From contig CAZYUA010000020.1 of NCBI GenBank assembly GCA_964650525.1, positions 1 through 64,000 of the forward strand: a stretch of 64,000 nt of DNA. The letters run 5' to 3'. Positions 46,801-55,024 of the stretch are shown one piece after another. Made by a program: the position numbers and the translations under genes. Each line of letters starts with the position of its first letter. Positions within the stretch are counted from its first letter, which is position 1. Below the pieces are notes generated by a model that had not been told where the DNA came from, made no database searches, and worked only from the letters and a program-made list of their open reading frames with translations. Source of the DNA: UBA1413 sp964650525 (lineage in GTDB: Bacteria; Bacteroidota; Bacteroidia; Bacteroidales; Prolixibacteraceae).

Positions 46801-47829
46801 TCAGGAATTCCTCCGGTCTGAAAGGAAACACCGGGCTGTGTTTTCGATGGCTTCCTGAACGGATCTGTAGCTGAATCCGAACAGTCGTGTGATTTTTGAT
46901 CCATCAAAAATGTTCACCCCGGTTGAATTAGCAACGGTTTCATGAGTAATCCGGGCAGGCTTTCCGGTTAGGAAAGACCCTATGGCCGATGCCCGCCAGG
47001 CAATACCAAGCATGACCCCGGAAGCATGGATGTCAGGGCGGGATTTCCCCAAGGCGTCGGCGATCCGGCAGAATAAATCGTAATAACTGAGGTTTTCAGC
47101 ACTGATAAGATATTTCTGGTTTTTTGATTTTTCGAATCGGATATCGTCGGTAAGCCACATCATGGCAGCTACAACATCACGCACATCAACAAAACCGGTG
47201 ATGCCCCGGGTGTAAAAACGGAACCCCCGGTAAATCACAGGGAAAAAACCTGTACTCCCGGCATTCCAGTTCCCTGGTCCGATAATGATGGAAGGATTTA
47301 CAACCACAGCCTCCAGGCCTTCTTCAACTCCCCGCCAGATTTCAGCTTCCGAAAAAAATTTGCTTTCGGAATATCCTGTAATCTTGCCTGTTGGCACCCA
47401 TTTGGTCTCTTCGGTTATAGGCTCCTGGTTTGCCGATTTACCAAGCGCTGAATTGGAACTGACGTGGCATATCCGCTTTACCCCACACGAAAGGGCAGCA
47501 TTAACCAGATTACAGGTTCCCTCCACATTATTACGGATCATCGTCAGCCGCTTTTTTCTTTCAAAAGACACCACGGCAGCACAATGATACAGGGTATCCA
47601 CCCCCTGCATGCCGCACTCCAGAGACCCATAATCCAGTATGTCTCCCTCCACCCATTCTATGCGCCCGAACAGGTCATCAAAATCGTCCCGGTACCACGA
47701 AAACACTTTTCTGACCAGCCCAACATCACTGGTGTTCCGCTTCAACGCGCGGACCTTTTTCCCCTGCCCGGCCAACTCAAGCAACAAATGGCTACCCACC
47801 AGCCCTGTACCTCCGGTAACAAATATCAT
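46801..47829 (-). CDS. NAD-dependent epimerase/dehydratase (extended SDR)
   Basis: 342 residues from ATG 47829 (MIFVTGGTGLVGSHLL); the longer frame to 47973 lacks family similarity. NAD-binding TGGTGLVG (about 4-11), catalytic Tyr-Lys pair in YSESK (about 147-151), Ser/Asn region HVSSNSALG. Acts on a nucleotide sugar, or on a dihydroflavonol/steroid-like substrate as in the NSDHL-like branch; the exact reaction is not readable. Convergent to the Usp gene with 23 nt between. Confidence 0.88.
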   Translation of the reverse strand: MIFVTGGTGLVGSHLLLELAGQGKKVRALKRNTSDVGLVRKVFSWYRDDFDDLFGRIEWVEGDILDYGSLECGMQGVDTLYHCAAVVSFERKKRLTMIRNNVEGTCNLVNAALSCGVKRICHVSSNSALGKSANQEPITEETKWVPTGKITGYSESKFFSEAEIWRGVEEGLEAVVVNPSIIIGPGNWNAGSTGFFPVIYRGFRFYTRGITGFVDVRDVVAAMMWLTDDIRFEKSKNQKYLISAENLSYYDLFCRIADALGKSRPDIHASGVMLGIAWRASAIGSFLTGKPARITHETVANSTGVNIFDGSKITRLFGFSYRSVQEAIENTARCFLSDRRNS

Positions 47830-48028
47830 AATTCCTGAAATTAACCGATTCAAAACCATTAACTGCAGAACGTTGAGGGCAATCACACCAAACACCCTTC
47901 TTCCGGGCCCCTGCAAACCCGTCGTTTGCCCCAAACAATCCTTGCTCCTTGTCTTAATATAACGGTACGACAAACGATGATTGATTCCGTTGCGAATCGC
48001 TGATTAACGCTTTACCATGGATATCCGG

Positions 48029-48523
48029 TTAAACGTTTGAGGATGTTTTACGGGCACCTTGAGATTTTTCACCAAACTTAAACGCCGAGAGGGAGCGAAC
48101 AGGCACCCTGATTACCCCTACATTTTCAATAGAAGGTCTGCTGAACCGGAAGGAGAGAGAACTGTACTGAGCCATAAATTGGTGCATACATTGCTCCTTT
48201 TCGTTAAAATCCTCCACAATTTCAGCAATTCCCTCTACCATAACGGTTTGAGATATAACACGGTAGCTGCAACCAACCTCCTCGTCCTGCCAGGCCAGAT
48301 CTTCACCCTTTGTCCACTGAATGCATACTCGGGGATTGCGCTGCAGGATTTCCCATTTTCTTCCGGAACGGGCCGAATGGAGTATGACCCTCTCTCCGTC
48401 GAAGGCAAAATTCATGGGGATGACATACGGTTGATCTTCCCAGCACATGGCAACATAACAGGTTTTACATGAACGGATTACCTGCTCAATCTCCTCCTTC
48501 TTTTCGATTTTAACGGTACGCAT
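48029..48523 (-). CDS. Pyridoxamine 5'-phosphate oxidase-like flavoprotein (NimA-related)
   Basis: 164 residues from ATG 48523 (MRTVKIEKKEEIEQV). Split beta-barrel FMN-binding fold: CKTCYVAMCWEDQPYVIPMNFAFDGERVILHS is split here over residues about 19-50 and matches NimA-like proteins, which can reduce nitro compounds. C-terminal residues AFKFGEKS are typical. Likely binds FMN; the physiological substrate is unknown. Divergent from rbfA. Confidence 0.87.
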   Translation of the reverse strand: MRTVKIEKKEEIEQVIRSCKTCYVAMCWEDQPYVIPMNFAFDGERVILHSARSGRKWEILQRNPRVCIQWTKGEDLAWQDEEVGCSYRVISQTVMVEGIAEIVEDFNEKEQCMHQFMAQYSSLSFRFSRPSIENVGVIRVPVRSLSAFKFGEKSQGARKTSSNV

Positions 48524-48618
48524 GTCTTTGTTTTGAATAAGTTTCCGAAAATACAACAATTTAGGGTCAGCACCGGCTCCCGCCGGGTTAACTTTTTCGG
48601 TTTATCCGTTCAAAATCG

Positions 48619-48626
48619 TATTTTTG
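48619..48626 (+). promoter_or_regulatory. Candidate -7 promoter element of rbfA
   Basis: TATTTTTG matches TAnnTTTG, 18 nt upstream of the rbfA ATG. An imperfect T-rich stretch (ACTTTTTCGG) lies near the expected -33 position. Confidence 0.45.
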
Positions 48627-48643
48627 ACGATTATTTCTGAAAC

Positions 48644-48988
48644 ATGGAACAATTTACCACCCGCCAGAACAAAATATCCCGGCTGATACAAAAAGAACTG
48701 GCTGCAGCATTTCTCAGGGAAATGAAAACCGATTTTCCGGGATTGCTGATCAGCGTTACCGTGGTACGTATTACCAGCGACCTTTCCCTGGCCCGTTGCT
48801 ACCTGAGCCTTTACCCCCGTGAGAAAGCAGAAGATACCCTGAAACAGATCAAACATAAAACCCGGACAATCCGGGGAATCCTGGGTAATAAAGTGGGAAA
48901 ACAACTCCGGATCATCCCCGAACTGGAATTTTTTATCGACGACAGCCTGGATTATCTCGAAAAAATAGACCGTCTCCTGGAAAGCTAA
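48644..48988 (+). CDS. rbfA: Ribosome-binding factor A
   Basis: 114 residues with the KH-like RbfA fold: TRQNKISRLIQKELAA, LLISVTVVRITSDLSLARCYLSLYP, GKQLRIIPELEFFIDDSLDY. Helps mature the 5' end of 16S rRNA in 30S subunits. The lolC/E-type permease follows after 29 nt. Confidence 0.95.
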   Translation: MEQFTTRQNKISRLIQKELAAAFLREMKTDFPGLLISVTVVRITSDLSLARCYLSLYPREKAEDTLKQIKHKTRTIRGILGNKVGKQLRIIPELEFFIDDSLDYLEKIDRLLES

Positions 48989-49017
48989 GGCCACTTCGGA
49001 ACTAAATACGAACCCTA

Positions 49018-50253
49018 TTGAACCTGCCTCTGTTCATAGCCAAACGGTACCTGGTATCCAAAAAAAAACAACACATCATCAATTGGATATCAGGGATTGC
49101 TGCTGCCGGCATTTGTGTCGGCACCTTTGCCCTGGTGGTGGTTCTTTCTGTTTTTAACGGATTCGATGGTCTGATAAAATCCTATTTTGGCATACTGGAT
49201 CCGGATTTGAAAATCACCTCGGCAGAAGGTAAATTTTTTGATCCTCAGTTATTTACAGACACAATTTTCCGTGACGTCCCGGGTATAGCAGGATATGCCA
49301 GGGTAATTGAAGAAAATGCCCTGCTGAGGTTCGAAAACCGGCAATTCATCGCAACCCTGAAGGGTGTTTCTCCCGAATTTGCCAAAATCACCGGAATTGA
49401 CAGTCTGATGGTGCTGGGCTCCTTTAAACTGGAATCCCATGACCTTCCTTTTGCCGTTTTTGGTCAGGGCGTGGCATCGTTCCTGGGTATACTTCCTGAT
49501 TTTTCTGACCCTGTTCACATTTATGTACCCCGAAAAGGATTGAATCCCTCCCTGGAACTGGAAAAATCGTTGAATTATGATTATATCCACCCTGCCGGCA
49601 TATTTGCCTTACTCGAAGAAGTTGACGCTCAATTGGTATTCGTTCCCCTTACATTTGCCTCCTCTCTCTTCGAAACGGCCAATAAGGTGAGCGCGCTGGA
49701 AGTGAAAGTTTCTGAACACGCCAATGCCGGAAAAATTATGAAAAAACTTCAGGAACTTGCTGGTCCCAGGTTCCTGATCAAAAACAAATACCAGCAACAC
49801 GATTCCCTTTACAAAACCATGCAATCAGAAAAATGGGCAACCTATCTGATTTTGGCTTTTATCCTGGTGATTGCCTCTTTTAACATCCTCGGGAGCCTGT
49901 CCCTGCTCATCCTGGATAAGAAGGAAGACATCAACATCCTGCGCAGTATGGGAGCCGATGCCCGTCTGATCCGCCGGATTTTTTTACTGGAAGGTTGGCT
50001 GATCTCGATTGTCGGCTCTCTTGCAGGATTAATGCTGGGAATCTTAGTCTGCTGGCTGCAAATCCATTTCGGGCTGATCTCCCTGCCGGGCGAAGGTTCT
50101 TTTGTGATATCCGCCTATCCTGTAAAAATCCAGATACCGGATTTGGCATTTATCCTTTTTGTCGTCCTTCTGATCGGTTTCCTTGCAGCCTGGTATCCAG
50201 TAACCCTGATATCGGGCAAAAAACTTCATATCCAACCAGGGATCAGGGAATAG
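49018..50253 (+). CDS. Lipoprotein-releasing ABC transporter permease (LolC/LolE type)
   Basis: 411 residues, start codon TTG (MNLPLFIAKRYLVSKKKQH is the conserved start). Four helices: one at about 22-45, then a large periplasmic domain, and three at about 275-300, 320-345 and 370-395; the FtsX-like motif LDKKEDINILRSMGA couples to the ATPase. Together with LolD (not in the window) it moves outer-membrane lipoproteins out of the inner membrane. Bacteroidota usually have a single homodimeric permease. Relevant for the SusD and FAS1 lipoproteins at the left. Confidence 0.92.
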   Translation: MNLPLFIAKRYLVSKKKQHIINWISGIAAAGICVGTFALVVVLSVFNGFDGLIKSYFGILDPDLKITSAEGKFFDPQLFTDTIFRDVPGIAGYARVIEENALLRFENRQFIATLKGVSPEFAKITGIDSLMVLGSFKLESHDLPFAVFGQGVASFLGILPDFSDPVHIYVPRKGLNPSLELEKSLNYDYIHPAGIFALLEEVDAQLVFVPLTFASSLFETANKVSALEVKVSEHANAGKIMKKLQELAGPRFLIKNKYQQHDSLYKTMQSEKWATYLILAFILVIASFNILGSLSLLILDKKEDINILRSMGADARLIRRIFLLEGWLISIVGSLAGLMLGILVCWLQIHFGLISLPGEGSFVISAYPVKIQIPDLAFILFVVLLIGFLAAWYPVTLISGKKLHIQPGIRE

Positions 50254-50360
50254 TCTCTCGGGATCGACAGGTGGAAACCAACGGAAAGTACCTATCGTGA
50301 TTTTTTTTATCGTATCTTTCGCAGCGGTTATCTGGTTGGTTACCAAACAACTTACTGGTT

Positions 50361-50453
50361 ATGAAGATTCTGCCAGTTTTCCCGGATGTCATTGCCTGCG
50401 TCGGGATTAGGAAAGAAATACAACGCACAAACAACAAAATTCAAGCAGCGTGA
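50361..50453 (+). CDS. Possible 30-residue leader ORF overlapping tdh
   Basis: ATG 50361 to TGA 50451-50453. The stop overlaps the tdh GTG start in the form GTGA, a geometry typical of translational coupling. The product starts MKILPVFPDVIACVGIRKE. No threonine-rich attenuator pattern. May be chance. Confidence 0.25.
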   Translation: MKILPVFPDVIACVGIRKEIQRTNNKIQAA

Positions 50454-51478
50454 AAGCATTGGTTAAAAGCAAACCTGAAAGAGGCCTCTGGATGGAGGAC
50501 GTTCCCATCCCTGTTCCCGGACCCAATGATGTATTGATAAAAATCAGCAAATCAGCTATTTGCGGAACAGACCTTCACATTTACAAATGGGATGCCTGGG
50601 CACAGGAAGCGATCCATACTCCGGTCATCATAGGTCATGAGTATATGGGTACCGTTGTGGAAGTGGGTTCAGAAGTAGACAAGGTAAGAACCGGTGAAAG
50701 GGTTACTGTGGAAGGTCACATAGCCTGTGGTTATTGCAGGAACTGCCGGCGCGGAAGGCAACATATCTGCACCAACACCATAGGAATCGGCGTCAGCCGT
50801 GACGGTGGCTTTGCTGAATACCTCGCCGTTCCAGCCAAAAATGTCCTTCAGATCGATTCCCGCATTCCCGACGAAATTCTCGCAATCATGGATCCATTGG
50901 GCAATGCAACGCATACGGCCCTTTCTTTCCCTTTGCTGGGAGAAGATGTGCTGATTACCGGCATCGGGGGTCCCATCGGCGCAATGGCTGCTGCTATCTG
51001 TAAATTTGCAGGTGCCAGAAATGTGGTCGGAACGGACCTGAGTCCCTATCGCCGCGACCTGGCGCACAAAATGGGGGCGACACTCGTTATTGACCCTGCC
51101 CGGGAAAACCTCAAGGAACAAATGAAAACCCTGCATATGGTGGGCGGTTTTGACGTCGGACTCGAATGCTCCGGTTCACCCGTCGCCTTCAACGATATGG
51201 TCAACAATATGTATAACGGCGGCAAAATCAGTCTCCTCGGGCTACTGCCTTCTACAACCCAAATCAACTGGAGCAAATTGATTTTCAAAGGCCTTACCCT
51301 TAAAGGAATCTATGGCCGCGAAATGTACGAAACCTGGTACCAGATGGAAATGATGCTCCTGACCGGACTCGATATTTCCGGCATCATCACCCACCGTTTT
51401 CCTTCAACTGACTTCCAGAAAGCCTTTGATATTATGGAATCCGGAAACAGTGGAAAAATCATCCTGAACTGGGATTAA
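50450..51478 (+). CDS. tdh: L-threonine 3-dehydrogenase
   Basis: Oxidises threonine to 2-amino-3-ketobutyrate with NAD+. 342 residues, start GTG 50450; very similar along its length to the E. coli enzyme as I remember it (ICGTDLHIYKWD, GHEYMG, NTIGIGVSRDGGFAEYL, FKGLTLKGIYGREM). Catalytic zinc ligands Cys38, His63 and Glu64; structural zinc Cys93, Cys96, Cys99 and Cys107. The NAD loop TGIGGPIGAM has one residue more than the usual GAGPIG. The partner kbl (2-amino-3-ketobutyrate CoA ligase) is not adjacent. Confidence 0.95.
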   Translation: MKALVKSKPERGLWMEDVPIPVPGPNDVLIKISKSAICGTDLHIYKWDAWAQEAIHTPVIIGHEYMGTVVEVGSEVDKVRTGERVTVEGHIACGYCRNCRRGRQHICTNTIGIGVSRDGGFAEYLAVPAKNVLQIDSRIPDEILAIMDPLGNATHTALSFPLLGEDVLITGIGGPIGAMAAAICKFAGARNVVGTDLSPYRRDLAHKMGATLVIDPARENLKEQMKTLHMVGGFDVGLECSGSPVAFNDMVNNMYNGGKISLLGLLPSTTQINWSKLIFKGLTLKGIYGREMYETWYQMEMMLLTGLDISGIITHRFPSTDFQKAFDIMESGNSGKIILNWD

Positions 51479-51500
51479 ACAACCGATACCTGTTTGGGCC

Positions 51501-52451
51501 TTGAAAAAAGGATTGGTCATAAAATCTACCGGCAGCTGGTATACCGTCAAGGATGATACAGGAGAAATATATGTGTGCAAGATTAAGGGAAACCTGAGAA
51601 TCAAAGAATTAGACACCACCAATCCTGTAGCCGTCGGTGACCGTGTGGTATTTGAATTCCTCGAAAAGGATAACTCCGGCCAAACTTTTAAGCTCGGATT
51701 GATCCACTCGGTGGAGGAAAGGAAAAACTACATCATCAGAAAATCCCAGAACCTCTCAAAACAAGCCCATGTCATTGCCTCCAATATCGGCCAGGCCATC
51801 CTTGTCGTCACCATCGACCGTCCGGTTACCACCACCACTTTTATCGACCGGTACCTGGCATCGGCTGAGGCTTACAGGATCCCGGTAGTGCTTGTCTTCA
51901 ACAAAACCGACCTGTACAATAAGAAACAAAAATCCACACTGGAATCACTGGTTGGCCTGTATACCAGCATTGGCTACCATTGCCTGCTAACTTCTGTGAC
52001 GCTCTCCGAAGGGATAGAGGATCTTCGAAAGGCAATGAATAACAAAATCAGCGTTATCAGCGGTCATAGCGGCGTGGGAAAATCAAGCCTCATTAATGCC
52101 CTTCAACCGGGTCTTCAACTGAAAACACAAAAGATTTCCGACTATCATGAGAAAGGCAAGCATACCACTACATTTACCGAACTCTTTGAACTGGACTTCG
52201 GGGGCTTTATCATCGATACACCCGGAATAAAGGCTTTTGGAATGCTGGAAATGGAACCCTGGGAAATCTCTCACTATTTCAGGGAAATTTTCCGAATCTC
52301 GTCCGGATGCCAGTATAACAACTGTTCTCATACCCATGAACCCGGGTGTGCCGTAAAAACAGCGGTCGAACAAGGCCAAATTGCCAGGTCGCGGTTTGTC
52401 AGTTATCTCGGACTGCTGGAGACGGACCAGAAATACCGGCCTGCATGGTAA
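51501..52451 (+). CDS. rsgA: Ribosome small-subunit GTPase RsgA
   Basis: 316 residues, start TTG 51501 (MKKGLVIKSTGSWY). OB-fold N-terminus, then circularly permuted GTPase: NKTD (G4), GHSGVGKSSLIN (G1), TTTFTELF, DTPGIKAFG (G3), and a C-terminal zinc site C..NCSHTHEPGC. Checks late 30S maturation; acts in the same process as rbfA. Same direction as tdh, 22 nt away. Confidence 0.96.
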   Translation: MKKGLVIKSTGSWYTVKDDTGEIYVCKIKGNLRIKELDTTNPVAVGDRVVFEFLEKDNSGQTFKLGLIHSVEERKNYIIRKSQNLSKQAHVIASNIGQAILVVTIDRPVTTTTFIDRYLASAEAYRIPVVLVFNKTDLYNKKQKSTLESLVGLYTSIGYHCLLTSVTLSEGIEDLRKAMNNKISVISGHSGVGKSSLINALQPGLQLKTQKISDYHEKGKHTTTFTELFELDFGGFIIDTPGIKAFGMLEMEPWEISHYFREIFRISSGCQYNNCSHTHEPGCAVKTAVEQGQIARSRFVSYLGLLETDQKYRPAW

Positions 52452-52582
52452 ACCCGGTTATCCCAAAATGAAAAAAATTACCGGAAATGCCGACCATAGC
52501 CTGAGAAAGATCCCGATCGGCCTTCCCTTCATGCACAGGATGAGGAGAGCCCTCTTCCTTGAAACATTATGTTATTCAGACC

Positions 52583-52617
52583 ATATGTGTTTGTATATCT
52601 GTTTTTTACAAACATAT
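52583..52617. repeat. Inverted repeat between convergent rsgA and uvrC
   Basis: ATATGTGTTTGTA (52583-52595) pairs with TACAAACATAT (52607-52617) apart from small bulges. It lies 2 nt from the uvrC stop and 130 nt past rsgA. It may end transcription from both sides, but no proper T-run follows on either strand. Confidence 0.4.
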
Positions 52618-52619
52618 AA

Positions 52620-54470
52620 CTATATTGCCTGATCTCTGTTCTGGATTCCTGAGGGATGAAAATGGTCATAAACCAATTTTGCCCGGTATTCCCCGATATC
52701 TGCAGCCAGCTCTTTAAGCGGAAGACTCCTGATATGGGCAACCGACTTGAAGGTTCTCAATAGCCGGTTAGCCGTTGATTCGCCAATTCCGGTTATGGTA
52801 GTTAATTCTGATTGCAACATTCCGGATGAACGTTTCAGCCGATGGAACGTGATTCCAAAACGGTGGGCTTCATCCCTGAGGTGTTGAATGAGTTTCAGCG
52901 ACTCCGACTTTTTATCCAGGAATAAAGGGATCTGATCGTCGGGAAAATAGATTTCTTCCAATCTTTTGGCAATACCGATAATAGTAATTTTCCCTCTTAA
53001 ATCGAGCCTTTCAAGCGCTTTTGTGGCAGAAGAAAGCTGCCCTTTGCCCCCATCGATAACAATCAGCTGAGGCAGTTCGGCCTGTTCGGACAACAAACGG
53101 CTGTAACGCCGGGTAATAATTTCATCCATGGAGGCATAATCGTTGGCTCCCGTTACGCTTTTTATGTTGAAATGACGGTATTCCTTTTTGGCTGGTTTGC
53201 CGTCAAGGAAGACCACACAGGCAGCAACAGGATGGGATCCCTGAAGGTTACTGTTGTCGAAGCATTCAATTCGTACGGGTATCTCTTTCATTTGAAGATC
53301 CTTACGAAGAGTATCGAGAATACGGCTTCGTGAGTGGGTGTCCCCGGTGATCCTGGTTTCATTTTCCTTCTCTATCCGCAGATTTCTGGCATTCCGGTAA
53401 GACAATTCCAACAGCTTCAACTTATCACCTTTTTGGGGAACATGGAATTTTACATTCCTGAGCGTAAAATCGGGTTTAAACGGGACCAATATTTCCCGGG
53501 CGTTGCTGTAGATCTTCTGTCTGATTTCCACAATACCCATAACCAAAAGATCCTGGTCCGATTCGTCAAGCTGTTTCTTCAATTCCATACTATAGGTCTG
53601 GACAATGGCGCCCCTGATAATTTTCAGGTAGTTTACGATGGCTAGTTTTTCAACTGAGTCGATGGAGTAAACATCAACGTCGGTAATGGTATTGCTGACT
53701 ACAGTAGATTTGCTGTTGTATTTTTCGAGGGCTGACATTTTTTCTTTGATGATCTGGGCCTCCTCATACCGGTATCCGGCAGCATATTGACGCATAACTT
53801 GTTTCAGCTGCCGAATCACCCCGCTGATATTTCCTTTCAGAATATCCCTGATTTCTGTAATCGCCTGGGTGTACTCGGCCTCGCTTACCATCTGCTCGCA
53901 GGGTCCGCTGCAATTGCCAATATGGTATTCCAGGCACAAACGGATAGAGCCTTTTGCTATGTTCTCTGCTGAGAGCCGGTATTTACAGGTTCTAAGCCGG
54001 TACAACTTTTGAAACAGCTCCAGCAGAGTGGTTACAGTCAGCCACGATGTAAACGGACCAAAATATTCAGATCCGTCGCGAACAACCTGCCTGGTTTTGA
54101 AGACCCGCGGAAACCGCTCCCTCTTTATGCATATCCATGGGTAGGTCTTATCGTCTTTCAGTCGTATGTTGTATCGTGGCTTGTATTTCTTGATCAGGTT
54201 GTTTTCCAGCAATAAGGCATCTTCTTCCGAATCAACCACCAGGTGCTGGATGGAAGCGATATTTCTTACCAGCAGGGCGGTTTTTCGGTTTTCAGGGGTT
54301 TTGGAAAAGTAGGAGGAGACCCGTTTCCTGAGGTTTTTGGCTTTCCCGATATAAATAATGGTTCCCGACAGGTCGAAATACTGGTATATACCAGGCTCTT
54401 CCGGCAATAAGGATACCACTGCCTTCAGACTGGCGGTATAGGGGCTGGTATAGAGTGGTGACACAGCCAA
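52620..54470 (-). CDS. uvrC: Excinuclease ABC subunit C
   Basis: 616 residues; makes both cuts around DNA lesions in nucleotide excision repair. GIY-YIG domain (PGIYQYF ... IIYIGKAKNLRKRV, about 25-105), UvrBC coiled coil (EEAQIIKEKMSALEKY, about 205-230), RNase-H-like 5'-cutting domain (ECFDNSNLQG; IDGGKGQLS), and a C-terminal helix-hairpin-helix pair (TTITGIGESTANRLL). The start appears to be TTG (54470). Only 2 nt separate it from the apt stop upstream, so one operon with apt and mnmG. Confidence 0.96.
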   Translation of the reverse strand: MAVSPLYTSPYTASLKAVVSLLPEEPGIYQYFDLSGTIIYIGKAKNLRKRVSSYFSKTPENRKTALLVRNIASIQHLVVDSEEDALLLENNLIKKYKPRYNIRLKDDKTYPWICIKRERFPRVFKTRQVVRDGSEYFGPFTSWLTVTTLLELFQKLYRLRTCKYRLSAENIAKGSIRLCLEYHIGNCSGPCEQMVSEAEYTQAITEIRDILKGNISGVIRQLKQVMRQYAAGYRYEEAQIIKEKMSALEKYNSKSTVVSNTITDVDVYSIDSVEKLAIVNYLKIIRGAIVQTYSMELKKQLDESDQDLLVMGIVEIRQKIYSNAREILVPFKPDFTLRNVKFHVPQKGDKLKLLELSYRNARNLRIEKENETRITGDTHSRSRILDTLRKDLQMKEIPVRIECFDNSNLQGSHPVAACVVFLDGKPAKKEYRHFNIKSVTGANDYASMDEIITRRYSRLLSEQAELPQLIVIDGGKGQLSSATKALERLDLRGKITIIGIAKRLEEIYFPDDQIPLFLDKKSESLKLIQHLRDEAHRFGITFHRLKRSSGMLQSELTTITGIGESTANRLLRTFKSVAHIRSLPLKELAADIGEYRAKLVYDHFHPSGIQNRDQAI

Positions 54471-54472
54471 AT

Positions 54473-54994
54473 CTATTGATAACGAACAAGGATGTGGGGC
54501 AGGTACTCCATGATTTTCACCTTGGAAGGGGTTTGGATAAAGGAGAGATCACAAATAAAGCTCAGATAGGTTTTTTTTACTCCCGATTTGGCAACGAGAT
54601 CCAGAGCGGCGAGTGCCGTGCCTCCTGTGGCCAGCAGGTCGTCGTGAATCAAAACAATGTCTTCTTTCCCTAAGGCATCCTGGTGAATTTCAATGCAGTC
54701 CGTTCCATACTCCAGCTGATAGGAAACGGAATGGGTTTCGGCCGGCAGTTTTCCGGCCTTGCGGATGGGAACAAAACCCGCACCCAGAAGGTAGGCCAGG
54801 GCTCCCCCTACAATAAACCCTCTCGACTCGAGCGACACGATTTTGGTAATCCCTGCCTCTGCAAACCGGTTGCGGATGGCATCCACCACAAAGCGCAGGG
54901 CGTCCGGATCCCTCAGCAACGTGGTGATATCCTTGAAATTTATTCCCGCATGGGGAAAATCCGGAATTTCTCTTATGTGTCTTTTTAGATCCAT
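54473..54994 (-). CDS. apt: Adenine phosphoribosyltransferase
   Basis: 173 residues from ATG 54994 (MDLKRHIREIPDFPHAGINFKD, the usual start). PRPP loop VLIHDDLLATGGTALAA; N-terminal FKDITTLL. Salvages adenine to AMP. A longer frame from 55024 would begin MFHVEQ, but those codons are the ParB-type palindrome, a known cause of false starts. Confidence 0.95.
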   Translation of the reverse strand: MDLKRHIREIPDFPHAGINFKDITTLLRDPDALRFVVDAIRNRFAEAGITKIVSLESRGFIVGGALAYLLGAGFVPIRKAGKLPAETHSVSYQLEYGTDCIEIHQDALGKEDIVLIHDDLLATGGTALAALDLVAKSGVKKTYLSFICDLSFIQTPSKVKIMEYLPHILVRYQ

Positions 54995-55006
54995 GATGAT
55001 ATGATT

Positions 55007-55024
55007 TTGTTCCACGTGGAACAA
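55007..55024. promoter_or_regulatory. parS-like ParB-binding palindrome
   Basis: TTGTTCCACGTGGAACAA is a perfect 18-bp palindrome; its 16-bp core, TGTTCCACGTGGAACA (55008-55023), differs from the common parS consensus TGTTTCACGTGAAACA only at the symmetric fifth and twelfth positions. It abuts the mnmG stop and lies in the 30-nt gap before apt. parS sites cluster near oriC, and mnmG (gidA) is often in that area. No parAB in the window. Confidence 0.75.

Noticed and set aside
54995..55024. Longer apt start giving MFHVEQ
   Set aside because: These codons are the ParB-type palindrome; homologs start at MDLKRHI.
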